Shown: positions 15,235 to 24,376 of the stretch, piece by piece
Numbering within the stretch: the first letter of the stretch is position 1
Layout: each line of letters begins with the position of its first letter
The notes under the pieces: generated by a model
Databases searched by the model: none
Told to the model about the DNA's origin: nothing
The model's input: only the letters and a program-made list of their open reading frames with translations
NCBI RefSeq assembly: GCF_003697815.1
Contig: NZ_RDQG01000023.1
Location: 1-59,666 of the forward strand
Direction of reading: 5' to 3'
Source: Halalkalicoccus subterraneus
GTDB lineage: Archaea > Halobacteriota > Halobacteria > Halobacteriales > Halalkalicoccaceae
Length of the DNA: 59,666 bases
Position numbers and translations under genes: made by a program

Positions 15235-16932
15235 TCAGAGAACCGTCCCGTGTTTCTTCTCGGGGAGGTCTTTTTCGAGCCCCTCGTAGAACGCAAAGCG
15301 GTTGACCAACTCCTCGCGCAGGTCGCTCGGCGGGACGATATCGTCGATCACGACCTCGCTGGCCATTCGGTGGACGTCGATGTCGTCTCTGTATTCCTCG
15401 CGCAGGTCGGCCTCGCGTTCGGCGCGCTCTTCGGGATCGTCGATGTCGTCCAGTTTGTTGCGATAGACGGCGTTGATCGCGGCCTCCGGTCCCATGATGG
15501 CGATCTCGCCGGAGGGAAGCGCGATCGTGCTCTCGGGGTCGTATGCGGGCCCGCTCATCGCATAGATGCCCGCACCGTAGGCTTTCCTGACCACCACGCA
15601 CTGTTTGGGCACCGTCGCCGAGGAGGTCGCGTAGATCATCTTCTTTCCCTTCTCGAGGATGGCGTCCTTTTCCACTCCGGAGCCGGCCATGAACCCCGGC
15701 GTGTCACAGAGATACAGCAGGGGAACCTCGTAGGCGTCGGACTTCCAGATGAACTCGGCGGCCTTCTCGGCGGCGTCGGGGAAGATCGCCCCCGCGCGGT
15801 GGTTCGGCTGGTTGGCGATAATTCCCACAGGACGGCCGTCGATCCGGGCGTAGGCGGTAATGATCTCCGCCCCGTAATCGGGTTTGAGCTCGAAATACGA
15901 ACCCCGGTCGACGACTCGCTCGATCAACTCACTCATGTCGTAGCCCCGATTAGGTTCTTCAGGCACGACCGAGTCGATCCCCTCTGGTGAGCGTTTCGGC
16001 GGCTTCGCTTCTCTTCGTGGGGGTTTCTCACCGGCCTTATCGGGCAGGTAGGTGATTAGCTGGGCGACGAGGTCTCTCGCATGCTCCTCGTCGCGCGCGA
16101 CGAGGTCGGCGCTGCCGGAGTGTTCGGCGTGGACCCGCGGCCCACCCAACTCCTGCATGTCGATCTCCTCGCCGGTGACCATTTGGACCATTCGTGGGCT
16201 CGCGATCGCCATCGCGCTCATCTCCTCGACCATCACGGTAAAGTCGGCAAAGACGGGGGTGTAGGCCGCACCCGCAATGCAGGGCCCGTACAGCACGCAG
16301 ATCTGGGGGACTCGCCCCGAAAGCATCGAGTGATTGTAGTAGTACTTCCCGATCCCCTCCCGGTTGGCGAAGAAGCCACGCTGTTGGTCGATTCGACCCC
16401 CTGAGGAGTCCATCAGATAGAGGACTGGCTTCCCGTTTTTCAGCGCGCGCTGTTGCATCCGGAGGAACTTCTCCACACCTTTGCCGGCCATGCTGCCGGC
16501 TTTCACGGTGAAGTCGTTGGCCATGAAGTGGACCTCTCGGTCCTCGAACTCGGCGGCTCCCGTGAGCAGGCCGTCGGCGGGCAGTCGATCCTCGGAATCG
16601 AACTCGGCGAACCTCCCGTCCTCGAACAGGGGTCCGTCGGGGAACCACAGGTCGAGCCGGTCCCGAACGAACAGTTTGCCCTGTTCGGAGAGGCGCTCCT
16701 TGTACTTCTCGGGGCCGCCGCGCTCGATATCGGCGATCTCCTCACAAAGGAGGCGTTCGCGTTCCGTGGGTCCGAGGTCGTCCTCGTATTCGACCGTTGC
16801 CTCCCGTATGGCGGTCGGTTCTTCGTCGTCGCCGACGTAGATCTCGACCTCGTGTTCGACGTGTGCTGCGAGCGCGGCGGCGATCGCGGAGGCCTCCTCC
16901 TCGCTCGCGCCCGCGCTGATCCGGACGTCCAT
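15235..16932 (-). CDS. Acyl-CoA carboxylase carboxyltransferase with N-terminal extra domain
   Basis: A 565-residue carboxyltransferase of the propionyl/methylcrotonyl-CoA carboxylase beta type. It has paired crotonase-fold halves with oxyanion-hole glycines (MDSSGGRIDQQRGFF, GPCIAGAAY, CDTPGFMAGSGVE, KAYGAGIYAMSG). It transfers CO2 from biotin to acyl-CoA and needs a biotin carboxylase/carrier subunit that is not in this window. The first 50 residues (DVRISAGASEEEASAIAAAL onward) look like the small epsilon-type subunit of actinobacterial carboxylases fused to the front. I start at 16932; the reading to 17280 crosses a divergent promoter and gene. Confidence 0.88.
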   Translation of the reverse strand: MDVRISAGASEEEASAIAAALAAHVEHEVEIYVGDDEEPTAIREATVEYEDDLGPTERERLLCEEIADIERGGPEKYKERLSEQGKLFVRDRLDLWFPDGPLFEDGRFAEFDSEDRLPADGLLTGAAEFEDREVHFMANDFTVKAGSMAGKGVEKFLRMQQRALKNGKPVLYLMDSSGGRIDQQRGFFANREGIGKYYYNHSMLSGRVPQICVLYGPCIAGAAYTPVFADFTVMVEEMSAMAIASPRMVQMVTGEEIDMQELGGPRVHAEHSGSADLVARDEEHARDLVAQLITYLPDKAGEKPPRREAKPPKRSPEGIDSVVPEEPNRGYDMSELIERVVDRGSYFELKPDYGAEIITAYARIDGRPVGIIANQPNHRAGAIFPDAAEKAAEFIWKSDAYEVPLLYLCDTPGFMAGSGVEKDAILEKGKKMIYATSSATVPKQCVVVRKAYGAGIYAMSGPAYDPESTIALPSGEIAIMGPEAAINAVYRNKLDDIDDPEERAEREADLREEYRDDIDVHRMASEVVIDDIVPPSDLREELVNRFAFYEGLEKDLPEKKHGTVL

Positions 16933-17030
16933 ACCCCGTTTGTGCGGGGTGATTTGAAACCGTTTTCCATTGAAGATTCGTCCTCGTGGGTTCCCACGCC
17001 GAGGATCGCCACCACCTTTTAGTGACTCAC

Positions 17031-17050
17031 TGTAATTAGATCTAATTACA
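17031..17050. promoter_or_regulatory. 20-bp perfect palindrome in a divergent promoter
   Basis: TGTAATTAGATCTAATTACA is an exact palindrome in otherwise GC-rich DNA. It ends directly before the ATG at 17051 and begins 98 bases upstream of the minus-strand carboxyltransferase start. For the plus-strand gene it covers -20 to -1, after a TATA-like TTTTAGTG at 17017-17024. It is an attractive operator for a dimeric regulator. A second inverted repeat (CGTGGG-TT-CCCACG, about 16985-16998) lies nearer the carboxyltransferase. Confidence 0.65.
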
Positions 17051-17251
17051 ATGGTGGGCGAGAACACAACAAGAACCGACGAGCGAGTCTCGCGCCATGA
17101 CCTGCTTCTCGGGCTGATTCCAAGCGCGTACGCCGTCGGCCTCGCCGCACAGGCGGTGCTTTCGGTCTCCCTTCCGGCGGTGTTGGTTCTCGCATCGCTC
17201 GTCGCTGCCACGGGCGTGCTCGATGCGGTCGTCGTCCACCCGCCCGCGTAG
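17051..17251 (+). CDS. Small two-helix membrane protein
   Basis: A 66-residue protein with a polar, charged head (MVGENTTRTDERVSRHDLL) and two hydrophobic segments (about residues 18-38 and 42-62) separated by LPAV. It resembles unnamed small haloarchaeal membrane proteins. Its ATG directly abuts the 20-bp palindrome, so its transcription is probably controlled together with the divergent carboxyltransferase. No function can be assigned. Confidence 0.55.
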   Translation: MVGENTTRTDERVSRHDLLLGLIPSAYAVGLAAQAVLSVSLPAVLVLASLVAATGVLDAVVVHPPA

Positions 17252-17317
17252 TGCCTCCCGAATAGCAGGTGCAAGAACAACGTTTAGGCGGTGTCGGCGT
17301 TCACAGTCGATCACAGG

Positions 17318-18409
17318 ATGAGCGCCACGACATACGATCTTCGCGAGCGGATGGCAACGGTAGAGGAGGCGTCGGCTGATCGAACGGCACTCGTCACGGT
17401 CGCGATCCCGCCCGAGGAGGACCTCGAAGCGGTTCGAAACCGGATCGAACGCGATCACGCCCAGTCCGAGTACGGCGATTCGGGGCCGACGAACAGCGAC
17501 GTCGAGGAGTCGCTCGAAGAGCTTCGACGGATCCTGCGCGAGTACGAAACCGTTCCCGAGAACGGACTCGTCGCCTACGTCGGCGTCGTCGACGAGGAAC
17601 GGGTGGAGTACGTCTTCGACGATCTGCCCGCCCCGATCGAGGCGTTCGTCTACGAGCAGTCGAACGAGTTCGACACCGAGCCCCTCGAAAGCATGACCGA
17701 GCCCTCGGCGACCTACGGCCTGCTCGTCGTCGAGCGCGGCAGCGCGGCCCTCGGACGACTGGAAGGCGAGGAGGTCGTCCCGATCGACACGCTGGAAAAC
17801 GAGGTCGCCGACGAAACCCCGACGGAGGACAACGCGCCCGAAGGCGTCGAGGGTGGGGACCTCGAGGGACGACAGACCGAGTGGAAGGAGGGCTTTTTCG
17901 ACGACGTGGCCGACGCGGCAGAACGGGCCTTCCTCGGTGAGGACCCCGTCGACGAACTCCTCGTTGGCGGGACCGAGATCACGGTCGAGGAGTTCACCGG
18001 CGACGACCGCCTCGACCACCGGCTTCGTGACCGACTCGCCGGCACCTACACCGTCGAGTACGCCTCCGAACAGGGACTCAGACAGCTCGTCGATCGCGCC
18101 GAGTCGGAGCTGACCGACGCCGAGGACCGACCCGCCCGCGAGGCGCTCGATCGCTTCTTCGACGCGGTCGACGACGGCGAGGAGGCCGTTTACGGACGCG
18201 AGGACGTCGACGAGGCACTCACATACGACGCCGTCGAGACGCTGCTGCTCTCGGAGTCGGTCCCCGTCGAGGAGGCGAGCGAACTCGCCGAACGCGCCGA
18301 GGAGATCGAGGCCGATCACGTGGTCATCCCCATGGAGATCGAGCGTGGAGAGCAGTTCGAGCAGGCGTTCGGCGGCTACGGCGCGCTGTTGCGTTTCGAG
18401 ATCGAATAG
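17318..18409 (+). CDS. eRF1-family paralog without NIKS and GGQ (baeRF/Vms1-like)
   Basis: A 363-residue protein with the three-domain layout of archaeal release factor aRF1: an N-domain (YDLRERMATVEEA...), a middle domain and a C-terminal L7Ae-like domain ending QFEQAFGGYGALLRFEIE. The stop-codon motif NIKS is replaced by SGPTNS (about 55-60), and the catalytic GGQ appears as GGD (179-181) in a shortened loop. It therefore should not be the normal release factor. Related baeRF or Vms1-like proteins act in ribosome rescue or tRNA cleavage. A TTTAGG at 17283-17288 supports the ATG at 17318. Confidence 0.75.
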   Translation: MSATTYDLRERMATVEEASADRTALVTVAIPPEEDLEAVRNRIERDHAQSEYGDSGPTNSDVEESLEELRRILREYETVPENGLVAYVGVVDEERVEYVFDDLPAPIEAFVYEQSNEFDTEPLESMTEPSATYGLLVVERGSAALGRLEGEEVVPIDTLENEVADETPTEDNAPEGVEGGDLEGRQTEWKEGFFDDVADAAERAFLGEDPVDELLVGGTEITVEEFTGDDRLDHRLRDRLAGTYTVEYASEQGLRQLVDRAESELTDAEDRPAREALDRFFDAVDDGEEAVYGREDVDEALTYDAVETLLLSESVPVEEASELAERAEEIEADHVVIPMEIERGEQFEQAFGGYGALLRFEIE

Positions 18410-18756
18410 GCCGCCTCCGTGTCCGGCGAATGACACCGAACCGGCGGTTCGATGGTGGGACTATCCGCCGTCGGATCGTCCGACGCAGCGGCCGTATAGC
18501 CACCACGGAGCATCGAGCACCATTAGCAGTACGAGAGTCACATCGAGTCCCAGTACGAACCCGTCAGTAACACGTAACGAGAGCTACACGGCGAGGGCAC
18601 TGATGGCGACCCTCCGTACTCGGCTCGGATTCCACTCGAAAAGGGCGGATCGAAGCGCGGACATCGCTCGAACAATAGATCCTCTCTGACCTGTTCGTTT
18701 CGGGCGCACTTACGGGACCGTTTTCGGCGGGCGCTGGGAGGTTCGTCGGTCGGGGA
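18410..18756. other. Gap without a recognisable gene
   Basis: About 347 bases between the convergent eRF1-like and FBPase genes. The readable frames are short and compositionally unlike the neighbouring genes. The only clear structure is a hairpin CGTCGGA-TCG-TCCGACG at 18469-18485, which may end the eRF1-like transcript. I see no promoter with a following start codon. Confidence 0.5.
18469..18485. terminator. Hairpin downstream of the eRF1-like gene
   Basis: A perfect 7-bp stem with a 3-base loop, CGTCGGA-TCG-TCCGACG, 59 bases after the stop. No T-run follows, so termination here is only a possibility. Confidence 0.35.
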
Positions 18757-19614
18757 TCAGTTCAGCGTGTCTTCCAGTCGGTCGATCAGTTCGGTCGAGC
18801 CGACGTAGACGGGTACGCGCCCGTGGAGTTCGTCGGGGTCGATATCGAGGATCGAGCGCTCGCCGTCCGAGGAACGTCCGCCGGCGGTCTCGACGATATA
18901 CCCCACTGGATTGCCCTCGAACTGGAGGCGGAGTTTTCCCTCGGGGGCTGACTCCAGAGCGGGATACGCGAAGATTCCGCCGTAGGTGAGTACCTGATTG
19001 ACGTCGCCGATCATCGAACCCCCGTAGCGAAGTCTGAGACTCTCGTCGCTCTCGATCCTCTCGACGAAGCTCGAAAAGTCGTCGGTCCAATCGGGAACTC
19101 GGCCACCAAACCCGTAGACGGCGGGATCGTCGGGCAGGGAGAGATCCGCACGGACGGATTCGCGCTCGCCGTCGGTCACGACGTACTCGGTGACCTCACC
19201 CTCGGCGGCGGCCGCCATCGTGGTGATCGGGCCATACAGGACATAGGTCGCCCCGACGAGGTCGCGCCCGGCGGCGGGAAGCGGGGCGTCGTAGACCCCG
19301 ACGATGGTCCCCATCGTGTTGTTCGGCTTGAGGTTCGAGGAGCCGTCGAGCGGGTCCACCGCGACCGAGAGACCGTCCCCCGTATCGACCGCCTCCGCGG
19401 TCTCCTCGCTCGCGTACTGTCCGACCCCGTCGATCGCGCCCAGACGCTCCTCAAGGAGATCGTCGGCGTAGTCGTCGGCGGCGAGTCTGAGCTCGCCGCT
19501 GGGGTTCTTTCCGGCGGTTTCGGCCCGCCGTCCGGGGAGGGCGGCGCGGATCTCGGGGGCGGTGCGTGCGACGGCCTCGAAGACAGCCTCAACGGTGTCC
19601 GAGTGATCCCCCAT
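18757..19614 (-). CDS. fbp: Class I fructose-1,6-bisphosphatase
   Basis: A 285-residue sugar phosphatase of the FBPase/inositol-monophosphatase superfamily. The metal-binding signature [17 protein letters not shown] (about residues 87-103) and an upstream acidic EE in ASEETAEAV are present; GSSN rather than the IMPase GTxN form points to FBPase I. It removes the 1-phosphate of fructose 1,6-bisphosphate in gluconeogenesis. Its ATG overlaps the stop of the aldolase gene (TGATG), so the two consecutive steps are translationally coupled. Confidence 0.92.
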   Translation of the reverse strand: MGDHSDTVEAVFEAVARTAPEIRAALPGRRAETAGKNPSGELRLAADDYADDLLEERLGAIDGVGQYASEETAEAVDTGDGLSVAVDPLDGSSNLKPNNTMGTIVGVYDAPLPAAGRDLVGATYVLYGPITTMAAAAEGEVTEYVVTDGERESVRADLSLPDDPAVYGFGGRVPDWTDDFSSFVERIESDESLRLRYGGSMIGDVNQVLTYGGIFAYPALESAPEGKLRLQFEGNPVGYIVETAGGRSSDGERSILDIDPDELHGRVPVYVGSTELIDRLEDTLN

Positions 19615-20429
19615 CAGTCGTCGGAGGGGGCGGCCGTTTCGGTTGCCGCGAGCGCGTCGGCGGCGCTCGCCTCCTCAAATATCACCTGTTCGAGTCCATC
19701 GAGCAGTGCCGTTGGGTTCTCGCGCTGGAAGACGTTCCGACCGACGGCGAGCCCCGAGGCCCCGGCGGAGATCGCGCTCTCGACGGTCTCGAGAAACTCC
19801 CTGTCGCTCGCTTTCGACCCGCCGGACATCACGACCTTGCTCTTTCCTGCCATCGCACAGGCGTGTTCCATCGCCTCGGAGGAGCCGGGATATTTCACCT
19901 TCGTGATGTCCGCGCCGAGTTCCAGCCCCAGCCGGGTGGCATACGAGATCACGTCGGGCTTGGTGTCGTTTTTCAGCCCCTGCCCGCGCGGGTACGACCA
20001 CATGACGACGGCCATGCCCTCGTCGCGGGCGGTTTCTTGGACGTCGCGGAACTCCTCGGCCATCTCGACCTCGTGGTTCGAACCACCGTAGAGGGTGAAG
20101 CCGACCGCGTCCGCACCCAATTCGGCGGCGTATTCGGGCGTGCAGTTGACCGCCGAGTCGTACTCGCCCATCCAGAGGTTCGAGGTGCCGTTGACCTTCA
20201 AGAGGAGATTTACGTCGTCCTCGTAGGAGGGGTAGTACGTCTCGGCGATGCCTTTCTGGACCGCAACGGCGGTGACCGCGTCGTGGGTGGCAGCCTCGAA
20301 CACGCGCTCGGGGTCCATCGTTTCCGGAACCGGCTCGAAGTCCACGGGGCCGTGTTCGAGCCCGTGGTCGTACGCGAGGATCAGTGCCTTCCCGTCGCGG
20401 ACGATCGGGGAATCGGTTAGCGGGAGCAT
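19614..20429 (-). CDS. Class I fructose-bisphosphate aldolase (archaeal/FbaB type)
   Basis: A 271-residue TIM barrel of the DeoC/FbaB group. It opens with [12 protein letters not shown], has a Schiff-base lysine candidate in [10 protein letters not shown] (about residue 180) and a phosphate-binding end [11 protein letters not shown] and [10 protein letters not shown]. It condenses or cleaves triose phosphates and fructose 1,6-bisphosphate. A related branch makes aromatic precursors (ADH synthase), but the partner FBPase favours glycolysis/gluconeogenesis. The TATA box CTTATAG (minus strand, 20453-20459) sits 24-30 bases before the start. Confidence 0.9.
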   Translation of the reverse strand: MLPLTDSPIVRDGKALILAYDHGLEHGPVDFEPVPETMDPERVFEAATHDAVTAVAVQKGIAETYYPSYEDDVNLLLKVNGTSNLWMGEYDSAVNCTPEYAAELGADAVGFTLYGGSNHEVEMAEEFRDVQETARDEGMAVVMWSYPRGQGLKNDTKPDVISYATRLGLELGADITKVKYPGSSEAMEHACAMAGKSKVVMSGGSKASDREFLETVESAISAGASGLAVGRNVFQRENPTALLDGLEQVIFEEASAADALAATETAAPSDD

Positions 20430-20552
20430 CTGTTTCAGGGTTCAGTTACCTGCTATAAGAATCTACTGCCGTGCGTTCGTGGTATCAGTATCCTATCAGG
20501 CGAGTAGGAGGGCTGTAACCCGGACGACGACCAGATGAGGAAAATAACTAGC

Positions 20553-20565
20553 TACTAGAATAGTA
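20553..20565. promoter_or_regulatory. Short inverted repeat in the aldolase/hbd divergent promoter
   Basis: TACTA-GAA-TAGTA lies in a clearly AT-rich patch (20539-20570) between two divergent promoters, about 46 bases before the 3-hydroxyacyl-CoA dehydrogenase ATG and just upstream of its TATA box. This is a usual place for an activator or repressor site, but it is short. Confidence 0.35.
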
Positions 20566-20581
20566 AATTTCGTCCGGCACG

Positions 20582-20587
20582 TTTAGG
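20582..20587 (+). promoter_or_regulatory. TATA box of the 3-hydroxyacyl-CoA dehydrogenase gene
   Basis: TTTAGG lies 24-29 bases before the ATG at 20611, which predicts a leaderless transcript. Confidence 0.55.
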
Positions 20588-20610
20588 ACCGTTCCTGATG
20601 AACGTCGCGT

Positions 20611-21468
20611 ATGAACCTCGATTCGATCGGGAAGGTCGGCGTCGTCGGCGCGGGGACGATGGGAAACGGCATCGCCCAGGTCTGTGCGGCGAGCGGCTAC
20701 GACGTGGTGATGCGCGACATCGAAGAGGAGTTCGTTGAGAACGGGTTGGAAGCGATCGACGACAGCCTCTCCAGGTTCGTCTCGAAGGATCGACTGAGTG
20801 CTGAGGACGTAAAAGGGGTCAAAAACCGGATCACCGGAACGACCGATCTCACTGATCTCGCGGACTGCGATCTCGTGATCGAGGCCGCCGTCGAGAAAAT
20901 GGGGATCAAACGGGACATCTTCGCGGACTTGGAGGACGTCACCGACGAGAACGCCGTGCTCGCGACCAACACTAGCACACTCTCGATCACGACGATCGCG
21001 AACGCGACCGAGCGCGAGGACCGGGTGATCGGTCTTCACTTCATGAACCCCGTCCCGATCATGGAGGGTGTCGAAGTCGTCGTCGGCGAGAAGACCGGCG
21101 ATGAGACGGTCGAACTGGCCCACGCGTTCGCCGAAGACCTCGGGAAGACGACGTGGGAGTCGGACGACAAGCCCGGCTTCGTCACCAACCGGATCCTGAT
21201 GCCGTGGATCAACGAGGGAATCCGTGCGTTCGACGAGGGCGTCGCCTCGAAGGAGGACATCGACGCGGGGATGGAGCTGGGAACGAACGTCCCGATGGGC
21301 CCGCTGACGCTCGCGGACCACATCGGCCTCGACATCTGTCTCGATGCCAGCGAGACGCTCTCCGAGGAGCTCGGTGACCGGTACAAACCCGCCTACCTGC
21401 TGAAGCGAAAGGTCGAGGCGGGCGACCTGGGCAAGAAAACGGGGACGGGCTTTTACGAGTACAAGTGA
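20611..21468 (+). CDS. 3-hydroxyacyl-CoA dehydrogenase
   Basis: A 285-residue NAD+-dependent dehydrogenase. The Rossmann turn VVGAGTMGNGIAQVCA (about residues 11-26) and acidic D39 in MRDIEEEF indicate NAD. The catalytic segment GLHFMNPVPIMEGVEVV carries the family His-Asn region, and the C-terminal helical domain has PGFVTNRILMPWINEG. It oxidises 3-hydroxybutyryl-CoA or longer hydroxyacyl-CoAs in beta-oxidation. The stop overlaps the GTG start of the next small gene (GTGA at 21465-21468). Confidence 0.92.
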   Translation: MNLDSIGKVGVVGAGTMGNGIAQVCAASGYDVVMRDIEEEFVENGLEAIDDSLSRFVSKDRLSAEDVKGVKNRITGTTDLTDLADCDLVIEAAVEKMGIKRDIFADLEDVTDENAVLATNTSTLSITTIANATEREDRVIGLHFMNPVPIMEGVEVVVGEKTGDETVELAHAFAEDLGKTTWESDDKPGFVTNRILMPWINEGIRAFDEGVASKEDIDAGMELGTNVPMGPLTLADHIGLDICLDASETLSEELGDRYKPAYLLKRKVEAGDLGKKTGTGFYEYK

Positions 21469-21734
21469 GCGACGAGAGCGAGGAACTGGCCGAAGCGCTG
21501 TATCGCGAACTCGAAGCGACCGAGGACCTCCCGATCGATCGGAAGGCGAACCGGTGGCTCGGCGAGGCCCAGGCGGTCGCGGAGGCGATCCGCGACGTGT
21601 CCGGAGACGCGCGCCACAAGGGGGCGAGAGACGTCGTCCGCCTGCTCTCGGAGGTCGAAAGAACGAACAACGATCGGGCAGACGAACACGTCGAGCGGGC
21701 GAAAGGGTTGGCCGAGCGGCTGGCTCAGACCTGA
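21465..21734 (+). CDS. Small helical protein, function unknown
   Basis: An 89-residue, very acidic, all-helical protein beginning at a GTG that overlaps the hydroxyacyl-CoA dehydrogenase stop (GTGA). It has no cysteines and no membrane segment; its middle part reads RKANRWLGEAQAVAEAIRDV. I do not recognise a family. The tight coupling implies co-expression with the dehydrogenase. Its end overlaps the convergent squalene/phytoene synthase gene by ten bases. Confidence 0.6.
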   Translation: MSDESEELAEALYRELEATEDLPIDRKANRWLGEAQAVAEAIRDVSGDARHKGARDVVRLLSEVERTNNDRADEHVERAKGLAERLAQT

Positions 21735-22849
21735 TCGAACGGGCGTTCCGCGATCGTCGTCCGCAGGTCGCCGACGACGGCGGCGTCCGTCTCGTCGACC
21801 ATCCGCTCGACGATGGCGTAGACTTCTCCCCGGGCGATCTTCACGCCCACCTCCGAGAGAGCGTCCTCCGGACGGGCCGAAAGCTCCCGGAGGGTCGCGA
21901 CCGCGAGCAGGTAGGGGATCGCCCACGCCGCGAGCCGGTTGCCGTCGATTTCGGGGAGGGTTTCGAGATAGCGCTGGGCATCGTCGAGATACGTCCGTGC
22001 GTGGTCGGCGGTGCGCCGAACGACCGGCGCGGCCGCCGCGTCGGCGAGCAGTCGGTCCTCCGGAACGCCCTCGGAGTCGAGCCATACGGCGGGGAGATAG
22101 ACGTTGTCCTCCTCCCGGCGGTCCGTGTAGACGTCCTTCGAGATGTTCACCAGTTGGAGCAGGAGACCGAACTGCTCCGCGTTCTCGTAGAGAGTTCGCT
22201 CGACGGCCGGGTCGACTTGGTCAGCGCTCGAAACGCTTCCGTCGGCTCTGGCGGCGACCCCGGGGCTCGGCTCGCCGGTGCGATCCCGACAGATGAGGTT
22301 CGTGATGAGGATTCCCACGGTTCCGGCGGCGTAGTAACAGTACTCTTCGAGTTCCTCACGGGTCTGGAGTCGGAGCCCGCCCCGGTCGCTGTAGCGTTCG
22401 ACGAACAGCGCCATCCCGGAGATCAGTTCGAGAACGGGCGGACGAATGGCCTCCTTGACGCCCTCGGACTGGCGTTCGAACGTCTGGACGACGCGAGGGG
22501 CCTGCGAGACGACCTCCCAGTCAGCGGTTCGACCCCCATCCCCGTCCTCGGGGATCCACTCGGCGACGTCGTCGGAAAAGGCCTCGATCCCGGTCGGGTC
22601 CGTCGGGTCGAGGACCGCGTAGTAGGTCCGAAGCAGCGTCGATTGGGTCTCCGGCGGGATGTGGCGGGCGTCCTCAATGGTATCGGCGATTCGACAGAGC
22701 AAGTAGCCCACGCAGATGTACGACGACATGGGCTCCTCTAGGACGTCGATCGTCAGCGCGAACGTCCGTGAGACGCCATCGACCGCCTCGTGACACCATT
22801 CGAGGTCGGCAGTCGCTTCGGGCAACGAGTTCCGGGGAGATCCAGACAT
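21725..22849 (-). CDS. Squalene/phytoene synthase family protein
   Basis: A 374-residue trans-isoprenyl diphosphate synthase of the head-to-head type. It has two Asp-rich motifs: DTIED in YLLCRIADTIEDARHIP (about residues 51-67) and DVYTD in LVNISKDVYTDRREEDN. The opening SRTFALTIDVL is also typical. It should join two C15 or C20 prenyl diphosphates, giving squalene or phytoene, which feed haloarchaeal membrane lipids and carotenoids; I lean to squalene. The start at 22849 is supported by a T-rich TATA region on the minus strand near 22870-22880. The longer reading to 22990 covers the promoter. Confidence 0.85.
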   Translation of the reverse strand: MSGSPRNSLPEATADLEWCHEAVDGVSRTFALTIDVLEEPMSSYICVGYLLCRIADTIEDARHIPPETQSTLLRTYYAVLDPTDPTGIEAFSDDVAEWIPEDGDGGRTADWEVVSQAPRVVQTFERQSEGVKEAIRPPVLELISGMALFVERYSDRGGLRLQTREELEEYCYYAAGTVGILITNLICRDRTGEPSPGVAARADGSVSSADQVDPAVERTLYENAEQFGLLLQLVNISKDVYTDRREEDNVYLPAVWLDSEGVPEDRLLADAAAAPVVRRTADHARTYLDDAQRYLETLPEIDGNRLAAWAIPYLLAVATLRELSARPEDALSEVGVKIARGEVYAIVERMVDETDAAVVGDLRTTIAERPFDQV

Positions 22850-23077
22850 GACCGTTGGGGTTCCTATGGGTCGGAGGTAAAAAAACCCACAGGACCCGGC
22901 CTCGACCGTTAAAAGCGGTAGACTGTCGCTTTCACGAGGACAGGATAGGACAGTCGGCCGTCCGGAATCCGGTTCGATGTACCTTCGCACACTCGCCCTT
23001 CGGACGGAGACGCCCCACGACCGGCGTATCCGAAATCGAACCCGAAACCTAAAGCATCAACCGGGAAGATCGGTGGT

Positions 23078-24220
23078 ATGGATTTCAGTCTCTCCGCCGA
23101 ACAGAAACAGATCCACGGAATGGTCGCAGAGTTCGTCGACGAGGAGATCAAACCGCGCGCGAGCGAGATCGACGAGACCGACGAGTTCCCCCAAGATCTT
23201 GTCCGTGAGATGGGCGAGTTGGGGCTGATGGGGATGCCGTTTCCCGAGGAGTACGGCGGTGCGGGCCTCGATTATCACTCGTATGCGATCGGCCTCGCGG
23301 AGATCGCCCGGGGGTCGGGCGGGCTCGGCACCGTCGTCGCCGCCCACGTCTCGCTCGCGGGCAACATGCTCTACGAGTTCGGCAACGAGGACCAGAAGGG
23401 GACGTACCTGACGCCGCTCGCGGAGGGACGGGAGATAGGCGCGTTCGCGCTCTCGGAGGCCGGCGCGGGAAGCGACGTGCCCGCAATGGAGACGACTGCT
23501 CGAAAGGACGGCGAGGAGTACGTCATCGACGGCGGGAAGCTCTGGATCTCCAACGGGTCGGTCGCCGACACCGTCACCCTCTTCGCGAAGACCGACCCCG
23601 AGGCCGGCAACAAGGGGATCTCCTCGTTCATCGTCCGGCCCGAGGAGGACGAGGGCTTTGACGTCGAGGGCACGGAGCACAAACTCGGCGACAAGGGCTG
23701 TCCGACCGCGGAGCTCCGATTCGACGGGATGCGGCTCCCCGAGACCCGACGGATCGGCGAGGAGGGCGAGGGGTTCGTGCAGGCCCTAAAGACCTTGAAC
23801 GGCGGGCGGATCACCATCGCGGCCCGCGGGGTCGGTCTCGCACAGGCCGCGCTGGACGACGCCCGCGAGTACGCGAACGAGCGCGAGCAGTTCGGCCAAT
23901 CCATCGGCGAGTTCCAGACGATCAAACACAAGCTCGCGGACATGGACACCAAGCTCAGCGCCGCGCGCCTGCTCATGCACCGGGCGGCCGATAAGAAGAT
24001 CCGCGGCGAGGACTACATCAAGGAGGCCGCACAGGCGAAGCTCTATTCGAGCGAGATAAGCAGAGAGGTCGCAAACGAGGCGATCCAGATCCACGGCGGG
24101 TACGGCTACACCACGGATTTCGACGTCGAGCGCTACTACCGGGACGCCAAACTCAACGAGATCTACGAGGGCACAAGCGAGATCCTCCGGAACACGATCG
24201 GCGACAAGGTGTTAGACTGA
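23078..24220 (+). CDS. Acyl-CoA dehydrogenase
   Basis: A 380-residue paralog of the gene at 5971. It has FALSEAGAGSDVPAM at the FAD/substrate loop, LWISNGSVADTV in the beta domain and a C-terminal YTTDFDVERYYRDAKLNEIY followed by EGTSEILR, which carries the candidate catalytic Glu. This form is typical of short- and branched-chain enzymes. A TATA-like CCTAAAG lies at 23047-23053, 25-31 bases before the ATG. It stands alone between divergent and convergent neighbours, so the promoter should control it specifically. Confidence 0.93.
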   Translation: MDFSLSAEQKQIHGMVAEFVDEEIKPRASEIDETDEFPQDLVREMGELGLMGMPFPEEYGGAGLDYHSYAIGLAEIARGSGGLGTVVAAHVSLAGNMLYEFGNEDQKGTYLTPLAEGREIGAFALSEAGAGSDVPAMETTARKDGEEYVIDGGKLWISNGSVADTVTLFAKTDPEAGNKGISSFIVRPEEDEGFDVEGTEHKLGDKGCPTAELRFDGMRLPETRRIGEEGEGFVQALKTLNGGRITIAARGVGLAQAALDDAREYANEREQFGQSIGEFQTIKHKLADMDTKLSAARLLMHRAADKKIRGEDYIKEAAQAKLYSSEISREVANEAIQIHGGYGYTTDFDVERYYRDAKLNEIYEGTSEILRNTIGDKVLD

Positions 24221-24376
24221 CCTGACGACCTGATTCCGCTCAACGAATCCCGTGTCGTGCCGTTCCGACGTCCCGTCGGACTCGACTGCGTACTCAACGA
24301 ATTCGACCGGTATCCCCACATCAAATGAGAGTGATTCGTTCGTCGCGGCCCGCCCGATAGCGCTTTCGGCCGATAC

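Noticed and set aside
16933-17280. Longer N-terminus of the carboxyltransferase
   Set aside because: It crosses the palindromic divergent promoter and an opposite gene, and its composition is not haloarchaeal coding.
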